A stretch of DNA of 12,838 bases from Candidatus Zixiibacteriota bacterium (lineage in GTDB: Bacteria; Zixibacteria; MSB-5A5; GN15; PGXB01), in NCBI GenBank assembly GCA_030591405.1, contig JAUVBC010000022.1:1-12838 (forward strand), given 5' to 3'. How positions within the stretch are numbered: the stretch's first letter is position 1; the number at the start of each line of letters is the position of its first letter. A model generated the notes under the pieces. The model was not told where the DNA came from. It ran no database searches and saw only the letters and a list, made by a program, of their open reading frames with translations. The position numbers and the translations under genes were made by a program. Shown here in pieces: positions 8,072 through 12,838 of this stretch.

Positions 8072-8115
8072 GATACATTAATTTGTGGATTTCCTTAATT
8101 CAAAAGGAGAGGTTA

Positions 8116-8478
8116 ATGGTCGTAAAAACATCGAGCCAGAGCATGTGGACATGGATGTTTCAGCGTCTTTCCGGACTGTTTCTTGGATTTTTTCTGGTGA
8201 CACATTTGAATGTGCATCACCTCTTTCATGATATCACATCAACCGGTTTGATAAATTTCGATACTGTCCGTACGAATCTGGCCTCATCTGGTTTCTGGAA
8301 GGTATATTATTCCCTGTTTGTTCCGTTTGTTGTATTTCATGCTCTCAATGGTTTATGGGCAATAATCGCCGATTACAGGATTCCCGGAAAGCTGTCGATA
8401 TTGATCAAAGCAGTTTTCTGTATCTTTGCGGCGGCTCTTATAATCACCGGTTTCTTCACACTAAAGAATCTGTTTTAA
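8116..8478 (+). CDS. sdhD: Succinate dehydrogenase membrane anchor, SdhD-like cytochrome b subunit
   Basis: This is one of two small integral-membrane subunits that hold the catalytic SdhAB pair on the cytoplasmic face and pass electrons to quinone. It has 120 residues and three hydrophobic segments (about 17-38, 60-84, 92-116). The second holds HALNGLWAIIADY (75-87), which lines up with the E. coli SdhD stretch containing the haem-ligand His and the quinone-site Asp-Tyr pair: H75, D86 and Y87 here. The first segment has FQRLSG and further histidines H30, H34 and H35. ATG 8116 has a strong AGGAGAGG at 8105-8112; the longer frame from TTG 8083 is rejected. The next gene begins 15 bases on, with the stop codon merging into its ribosome-binding site. 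By position it might be labelled sdhC; I choose sdhD on motif. Confidence 0.82.
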   Translation: MVVKTSSQSMWTWMFQRLSGLFLGFFLVTHLNVHHLFHDITSTGLINFDTVRTNLASSGFWKVYYSLFVPFVVFHALNGLWAIIADYRIPGKLSILIKAVFCIFAAALIITGFFTLKNLF

Positions 8479-8493
8479 GGGGGGCGGTGATTC

Positions 8494-8901
8494 ATGAGTA
8501 ATAATAAATTACAAGAAACGATCAGGGATGCCGCTCTCAATAAAAATATTGGCAGTTTCTCATACTGGCTGCACCGTCTGACCGGTATCGGATTGGCGGT
8601 ATATCTCTTGATGCACACTTTTGTGTTGTCATCGGCGATATCGGGCGAAGCGGTTTTTAATGATCGGATGGGTGCGGTACAGAGTCCGTTTTTTGCTGTC
8701 CTTGAGATATTTTTAATTGCAGGAGTTTTTATCCATATGTTAAACGGTCTGAGAATAACCTTGGCCGATTTCTTTGGCTGGTCACGAATGCATAAATCAA
8801 TTTTCTGGATAATTGCAATAATATTTATAGCCTTGATGATCATTACGATTTTGTTAATATGGCCGAAATTCAACCCTGCTAACTATCCGGTGGGGGGTTG
8901 A
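8494..8901 (+). CDS. sdhC: Succinate dehydrogenase cytochrome b556 subunit, SdhC-like
   Basis: This is the second membrane anchor of the complex, with 135 residues and three hydrophobic segments (about 22-46, 65-90, 101-123). It carries the SdhC hallmark WLHRLTG (25-31; H27 and R28 match the His-Arg of E. coli SdhC near the quinone site) and, in the second segment, HMLNGLRITLAD (81-92), where H81 takes the haem-ligand position. H41, in the first segment, is an additional histidine at membrane depth. The start follows a G-rich Shine-Dalgarno sequence that abuts the preceding stop. Its stop ends one base before the sdhA start, so translation is probably coupled. Assignment to the Sdh anchor superfamily is firm; the C-versus-D label is less so. 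Confidence 0.85.
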   Translation: MSNNKLQETIRDAALNKNIGSFSYWLHRLTGIGLAVYLLMHTFVLSSAISGEAVFNDRMGAVQSPFFAVLEIFLIAGVFIHMLNGLRITLADFFGWSRMHKSIFWIIAIIFIALMIITILLIWPKFNPANYPVGG

Positions 8902-8902
8902 T

Positions 8903-10603
8903 ATGTTTTATGATGTAATTATAGTTGGCGGTGGATTGGCCGGAATGCGGGCGGCAATTGCGGCTCATGATGCCGGAGTTAAAGTCGGCCTGGTCTCAAA
9001 AATTCATCCGGTCAGATCGCACTCCGGTGCGGCGCAGGGCGGAGTTAACGCTGCTTTGGGGAACCATCCCGATGGACATGATGATACCCCGGAACGGCAT
9101 GCTTACGACACCATCAAAGGTTCCGATTTTCTGGCCGATCAGGATGCGGTGGACTTGATGGCCAATATGGCGCCCGAGATCATTATTGAATTTGAACACT
9201 GGGGTTGTCCGTTTTCGCGGTATGAGGACGGTTCAATCGCGCAGCGTCCCTTTGGCGGAGCCGGTTTTCCACGCACATGTTATGGTGCCGACCGCACCGG
9301 TTTGTACATGCTTCATACCTGCTATGAACAGGTGGTCAAACGTAATATTGATGTTTTGTATGAACATTTTGTTACCAGACTTGCGGTTAAAAATGGGCGG
9401 TGCACCGGTGTTATTGCACTCAATCTTCACACCGGCGAGTTTGAATCAATTGCCGGTAATGCTGTTATTTTTGCCACCGGTGGTTCGGGTCGAGTTTATT
9501 CGATTAACACCACCAACGCCCATGCCTCGACCGGATTGGGACTTGCCATTCCTTATTGGGCCGGAGTCGCACTGAAGGATATGGAGTTTATTCAGTTTCA
9601 TCCGACCGGACTGGAGGGTTCCTCGATTCTGATGACCGAGGGATGTCGTGGCGAAGGCGGCTATCTTCTCAACAACAGGGGCGAACGGTTTATGAAAAAT
9701 TATGTCTCGGAGAAGATAATGGAACTGGCACCGCGCGATATTGTTGCCCGTTCGATTCAGACCGAGATCAATGAAGGGCGCGGCTTTGAAGATAGTTTCG
9801 TACATCTTGATCTGAGGCATCTGGGAGAGCAGAAAATTAAAGAAAAACTCCCCGGTATTCGTGAGATCTGTTTGAAATTTAAGAATATCGATCCGATAAA
9901 AACGCCAATACCGATTCATCCGGCGAATCATTACACCATGGGCGGTATCGACTGCGATATAAATGGGGAAACATCTCTTGAAGGATTTTACGCCGCCGGT
10001 GAATGCGCCTGCGTTTCGGTGCATGGTGCCAATCGATTGGGTGGTAATTCGCTTCTTGATACGATTGTTTTCGGAACTCAAACCGGAAGGTATGTCGCCG
10101 GAAAAGTGAAAGGGATGTCGCAAACAGTTGATACTGATGCCTTAAATGACGGGCTGGCTATAGAAAAAGACAGATACGGAAAACTGCAATCTTCGGAAGG
10201 TAAAGCAAATCCATACGATATAAGAAATGATCTGTCAAAAGTAATGAATGAAAAGATCGGTATTTTCAGAAATGAAACCGATATGAAGGCGGCGGTTAAT
10301 GAGATCAAAATGCTGAAGATAAAATTCGAAAACCTGCGACCGATTCCCGATACCGGAAAGTTCAATTATGATTTTCTCTGGGTTACTGAGATCGCCGGAA
10401 ACCTTGATACTGCACTTGCTATCGCCACCGGTGCCTTGAATCGCAGCGAATCACGCGGTGCCCATTACCGCATTGATTTTAATAAACGGCTTGATGACGA
10501 GTGGCTGAAACATACTTTGCACACCTATCATCCTTCGGATCCGGAGATCACATACAAACCGGTAACAATGGGCAAGTATGAACCGGAAGAAAGGAAGTAT
10601 TAA
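8903..10603 (+). CDS. sdhA: Succinate dehydrogenase / fumarate reductase flavoprotein subunit
   Basis: This is the catalytic flavoprotein that interconverts succinate and fumarate at a covalently bound FAD. The N-terminal dinucleotide motif is VGGGLAGMRAA (8-18). H40 in RSHSGAAQGG is the position that links to FAD. Active-site segments are complete: QFHPTG (231-236, H233), TEGCRGEGGYL (245-255), R278 in APRDIVAR (the proton-shuttle position), H343 in NHYTMGG, and HGANRLGGNSLLD (374-386, R378). The C-terminal helical domain contains NLDTALAIA and the usual ESRGAHYR. At 566 residues it is slightly shorter than proteobacterial SdhA (about 590). The ribosome-binding site is a run of six G's in the end of the preceding gene. 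Sequence alone does not fix the physiological direction. Confidence 0.97.
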   Translation: MFYDVIIVGGGLAGMRAAIAAHDAGVKVGLVSKIHPVRSHSGAAQGGVNAALGNHPDGHDDTPERHAYDTIKGSDFLADQDAVDLMANMAPEIIIEFEHWGCPFSRYEDGSIAQRPFGGAGFPRTCYGADRTGLYMLHTCYEQVVKRNIDVLYEHFVTRLAVKNGRCTGVIALNLHTGEFESIAGNAVIFATGGSGRVYSINTTNAHASTGLGLAIPYWAGVALKDMEFIQFHPTGLEGSSILMTEGCRGEGGYLLNNRGERFMKNYVSEKIMELAPRDIVARSIQTEINEGRGFEDSFVHLDLRHLGEQKIKEKLPGIREICLKFKNIDPIKTPIPIHPANHYTMGGIDCDINGETSLEGFYAAGECACVSVHGANRLGGNSLLDTIVFGTQTGRYVAGKVKGMSQTVDTDALNDGLAIEKDRYGKLQSSEGKANPYDIRNDLSKVMNEKIGIFRNETDMKAAVNEIKMLKIKFENLRPIPDTGKFNYDFLWVTEIAGNLDTALAIATGALNRSESRGAHYRIDFNKRLDDEWLKHTLHTYHPSDPEITYKPVTMGKYEPEERKY

Positions 10604-10604
10604 T

Positions 10605-11324
10605 ATGCCGACTTTCAAAGTTTTCAGATATGACCCCGGTAAAAATGATCTTCCATATTTTCAGGATTACGAAGTTCCTGATCATAAAGGGATGACAGTT
10701 CTCGAGGCTCTTTATTATATTCTGGAGAATCTTGATCCGACACTCGCTTTTCGTTCATCGTGCCGGATGGGTGTCTGCGGTTCCTGCGCCATGCATATTG
10801 ATGGTCAGTACGGTCTTGCCTGCGAAACGCAGGTTGCCAGCCTCGGTAATACGATAACCATTCGTCCGCTGGCGCATATGAAAGTTATTCGTGATATGGT
10901 GGTCGATCTCGATCCGTTTTTTGCGCAGTACGAAGCTATTAAGCCGTATCTTATTCCCAAAAATGCTCCCGGTCCACGAGAATATGCACAGACACCGCGT
11001 GAAAGAAAGAAACTCGATATTCTGGTTGATTGTATTTTATGTGCAGCATGTTATGGATCATGCCCGGTGGTCGGAACCGATGAAAAATATCTTGGTCCTC
11101 ACGCACTGTTAAAGGCACTTCGTTTTATCGATGATTCACGCGATGGTAATACTAATGAGCGGTTGGCTTTTGTCGCCAATGATTCAGGTATTTTTCGGTG
11201 CCATACGATTTTCAATTGCCAGCAGGTCTGCCCCAAAGACCTTGACCCAACCGGGGCAATCGGTAAATTGAAGATGAAATCGTTCTGGGCCAAGCTGACC
11301 GGAAAACTGAAAAAATCCGGTTGA
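10605..11324 (+). CDS. sdhB: Succinate dehydrogenase / fumarate reductase iron-sulfur subunit
   Basis: This subunit carries electrons from the flavin to the membrane quinone site through three clusters. The N-terminal plant-type ferredoxin domain binds [2Fe-2S] through C53, C58, C61 and C73 (SCRMGVCGSCAM, then LAC). The C-terminal domain has CILCAACYGSCP (143-154) and FRCHTIFNCQQVCPKDLDP (198-216). By homology C143, C146, C149 and C209 bind [4Fe-4S], while C153, C199 and C205 bind [3Fe-4S]. All eleven ligands are present in 239 residues, the normal length. ATG 10605 was chosen over an in-frame ATG at 10578 inside sdhA because AAGGAAG (10591-10597) lies seven bases before it and the family N terminus fits. 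It is one base from the sdhA stop and is the last gene of the operon. Confidence 0.97.
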   Translation: MPTFKVFRYDPGKNDLPYFQDYEVPDHKGMTVLEALYYILENLDPTLAFRSSCRMGVCGSCAMHIDGQYGLACETQVASLGNTITIRPLAHMKVIRDMVVDLDPFFAQYEAIKPYLIPKNAPGPREYAQTPRERKKLDILVDCILCAACYGSCPVVGTDEKYLGPHALLKALRFIDDSRDGNTNERLAFVANDSGIFRCHTIFNCQQVCPKDLDPTGAIGKLKMKSFWAKLTGKLKKSG

Positions 11325-11344
11325 GATAGATTGAATATTACTTT

Positions 11345-11374
11345 AGGCGGGGTTTTTAATCCCGCCTTTTTTTT
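11345..11374 (+). terminator. Strong rho-independent terminator of the sdh operon
   Basis: A perfect 7-bp GC-rich stem, AGGCGGG at 11345-11351 and CCCGCCT at 11361-11367, with a 9-base loop is followed by an unbroken run of eight T's (11367-11374). It starts 20 bases after the sdhB stop and separates the operon from the membrane ferredoxin gene. Confidence 0.93.
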
Positions 11375-11387
11375 ATTATGAATCTTT

Positions 11388-11393
11388 TATAAT
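11388..11393 (+). promoter_or_regulatory. Possible -10 element for the membrane ferredoxin gene
   Basis: A perfect TATAAT lies 14 bases past the sdh terminator and 49 bases before ATG 11443, a sensible place for a promoter because the terminator should isolate the downstream gene. The region 17 bases upstream is the terminator T tract and shows no -35 match, so this rests on the -10 match and position alone. Confidence 0.3.
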
Positions 11394-11442
11394 ACATGTG
11401 CGTAGTTGAGAACAAATAGGTAAGATTTGGTTTGGGATTTTA

Positions 11443-12369
11443 ATGAAAGAAAAAATATTTCAACTTAAGACTAAAAATCTATTAGCGGCTATGATTTGGC
11501 CGGCGATATTTTTCTCAATAGGCATTTGGCGTTATCTCGCTACCGGTGGACTATTTTATATTTTCATATTTGGATATCTTGGTCTGGCGATTGCAATTGC
11601 CACGATTGTCACCGATGGTTTGATTGACAAATACAAGCCACGGGGGCGGCGGATTACGCAGCTTTTGATCGGCGTTTTTATGTTTGGCTTTTTGGGACTT
11701 CTTGGACATGAAAATATGCAAATAGAAGGCTTTTACTTTTATCTGTTTGCCGGAGTATTCAGCGGAGCGACATTACATTTTTTTATTGCAAAACTACTTG
11801 GCCCGCTATTTTTCGGCCGGACCTGGTGCGGATGGGCCTGTTGGACAATGATGGTACTCGATTTTTCCCCATGGAAAACACCAAAAAACGGGCGAATTAA
11901 ATATTTCGGGTTAATTCGCTATATTCATTTTGCGATTGCAACAGCCGGTGTGATCGCTTTGATATTTGTTTTTGATTATGGCCCCAGAGAACATTATGAG
12001 GCGCAATTTTATTGGCTAATAATCGGCAACACAGCTTATTATCTTCTGGCGATACTACTCGCTGCCGTATTAAAAGACAACCGTGCTTTTTGCAAATATA
12101 TCTGTCCAATACCTGTGACACAGAAAATCCTTTCCAGATTCTCCATCAGCAAGCAACAGATTGATAACGAACTTTGTGATGAGTGCGAGATCTGCGAGGA
12201 AAACTGCCCGATGAATATCAGACTGCTTGATTATTCGCGCAACAATCAAAGAATATTATCAACCGAATGTATTTTATGCAATACCTGTCTTTACAACTGC
12301 CCCTCCGAAGCCATCAAGACCACGAATAAGTTCGATATTGGCGTCAAAGAATATATCAATTTTAAATAA
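11443..12369 (+). CDS. Polytopic membrane 4Fe-4S ferredoxin protein (NapH/CcoG-like)
   Basis: This is an inner-membrane electron-transfer protein; its partner and physiological role are unknown. About six hydrophobic segments fall near residues 12-30, 35-57, 72-88, 97-117, 160-178 and 190-210. The motif FGRTWCGWACWTM (C129, C133) and FCKYICPIP (C217, C221) are the paired cysteines of the NapH/NosR/CcoG membrane ferredoxin superfamily. The C-terminal domain has two bacterial-ferredoxin motifs: C245, C248, C251, C255 (CDECEICEENCP) and C276, C279, C282, C286 (CILCNTCLYNCP), enough for two [4Fe-4S] clusters. Relatives pass electrons from quinol to periplasmic reductases or take part in cytochrome oxidase assembly; neither set of partners is in this window. 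The gene lies beyond the sdh terminator and its ribosome-binding site is weak. Confidence 0.85.
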   Translation: MKEKIFQLKTKNLLAAMIWPAIFFSIGIWRYLATGGLFYIFIFGYLGLAIAIATIVTDGLIDKYKPRGRRITQLLIGVFMFGFLGLLGHENMQIEGFYFYLFAGVFSGATLHFFIAKLLGPLFFGRTWCGWACWTMMVLDFSPWKTPKNGRIKYFGLIRYIHFAIATAGVIALIFVFDYGPREHYEAQFYWLIIGNTAYYLLAILLAAVLKDNRAFCKYICPIPVTQKILSRFSISKQQIDNELCDECEICEENCPMNIRLLDYSRNNQRILSTECILCNTCLYNCPSEAIKTTNKFDIGVKEYINFK

Positions 12370-12398
12370 ATATTCTGATTGCAGTATATCTAAATAAG

Positions 12399-12416
12399 TA
12401 TATTATTAATAATATA
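12399..12416. repeat. Perfect 18-base AT-only palindrome before the methyltransferase gene
   Basis: Bases 12399-12416 read TATATTATTAATAATATA, identical to their own reverse complement. The palindrome lies 30 bases after the membrane ferredoxin stop and 41 bases before the methyltransferase ATG. It could be an operator or part of an AT-rich promoter; as a hairpin it would be weak, and short AT-only palindromes can arise by chance in such spacers. Confidence 0.4.
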
Positions 12417-12456
12417 TTTATCAAATACTGTTTGTCAAAATTAATCTGGGGGAGAT

Positions 12457-12838
12457 ATGAATTACGAAAAATGGTATGACAAATTTTTTGAAGGGCCGTT
12501 TTTGGATGTTCAGCAAAATTCCTTAACCGCTGCGGAAACCAAAGCCGAGGTCGCTTTTATCATTAATGCTTTGAATCTTAAACTAAATGAAAAAGTCCTC
12601 GATATTCCCTGCGGACTGGGGAGATTAACTCTTGAACTGGCTGAATATGGCTGCAATATGACCGGACTCGATTTCACCGGTTCGTATCTTGATATCTGCC
12701 AAAAGGTTGCAGAGGAGCGCAATCTTGGTGTTACTCTTGAAAAGGGAGATATGCGAAAGCCTCTATGGATAAATCAATTCGACGCGACTTTTTGTGTTGG
12801 TGGCAGTTTTGGATATTTCGATGATGCCGAGAATGAAA
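12457..12838 (+). CDS. Class I SAM-dependent methyltransferase, 3' truncated
   Basis: The first 127 residues of a Rossmann-fold methyltransferase are present; the rest lies past the window end. Motif I, the SAM-binding loop, is VLDIPCGLGRLT (47-58), with proline in place of the more usual glycine after the Asp-Ile. The post-I acidic residue is in TGLDFT (69-74, D72), and motif II-type GDMRKP (97-102) and the FGYFDD segment (118-123) follow. This matches the small-molecule methyltransferase type (Methyltransf_11/25-like); the substrate cannot be told. ATG 12457 follows a G-rich ribosome-binding site (GGGGGAG, 12448-12454). The gene starts 88 bases after the membrane ferredoxin stop, across an AT-rich spacer, so it may have its own promoter. 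Confidence 0.88.
   Translation, partial: MNYEKWYDKFFEGPFLDVQQNSLTAAETKAEVAFIINALNLKLNEKVLDIPCGLGRLTLELAEYGCNMTGLDFTGSYLDICQKVAEERNLGVTLEKGDMRKPLWINQFDATFCVGGSFGYFDDAENE

Noticed and set aside
8083..8115. Longer N terminus for the first sdh anchor from TTG 8083
   Set aside because: TTG 8083 lies only a few bases after the predicted transcription start, and ATG 8116 has a strong ribosome-binding site and a family-like N terminus.
9446..10123. Open frame of 225 codons on the minus strand inside sdhA
   Set aside because: It lies wholly within a well-conserved flavoprotein gene, shows no recognisable domain, and is a shadow of sdhA codon use.

Overview
The window reads as ordinary bacterial chromosome with moderate GC, and every gene lies on the + strand. 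Twelve protein-coding genes are supported, the first and last cut by the window edges. Strong Shine-Dalgarno sequences precede most starts. The mix of a type IV pilus platform protein with a PilS-like kinase, a Cys-lipidated parvulin chaperone, a lipidated transglutaminase-fold protein and a four-gene succinate dehydrogenase operon suits a Gram-negative, respiring bacterium. I lean weakly towards the FCB superphylum (a Zixibacteria-like candidate lineage), because the transglutaminase lipoprotein resembles proteins common there. No rRNA or marker gene is present to settle it.

Layout. (1) 1-609: C-terminal part of the inner-membrane pilus platform protein PilC, closed by a hairpin terminator that overlaps the start of the next gene. 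(2) 641-2359: a PilS-like sensor kinase with six membrane segments, PAS, HisKA and HATPase modules, and no response regulator beside it. (3) 2455-7960: a loosely spaced run of five genes: a two-domain parvulin lipoprotein, a CTP-dependent lipid kinase of the SEC59/DGK1/VTE5 family, low-specificity threonine aldolase, a transglutaminase-like lipoprotein and a small SnoaL/NTF2-fold protein. (4) 8042-11374: a compact sdh operon (two haem-binding anchors, flavoprotein, iron-sulfur protein) with a recognisable promoter and a strong terminator. (5) 11443-12369: a polytopic membrane protein with NapH/CcoG-type cysteines and two C-terminal 4Fe-4S motifs. (6) 12457 to the end: the start of a class I SAM-dependent methyltransferase.

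How they work together. The sdh operon is the only clear multi-subunit system: it oxidises succinate (or, in reverse, reduces fumarate) and exchanges electrons with membrane quinone. The membrane ferredoxin next to it is another electron-transfer protein, but it lies beyond a terminator and has no partner in view. The parvulin and transglutaminase-like lipoproteins are envelope proteins, and the lipid kinase is in the membrane. No pathway is visible that links these to threonine aldolase.

I did not find a convincing new system. No mobile element, CRISPR array, RNA gene or long repeat was seen. The longest stretch without a gene is about 155 bases (7961-8115). The points most worth a second look are the terminator over the kinase start, the altered catalytic triad of the transglutaminase-like protein, the surplus histidines in the sdh anchors, the partnerless membrane ferredoxin, and a perfect AT-only palindrome before the methyltransferase.
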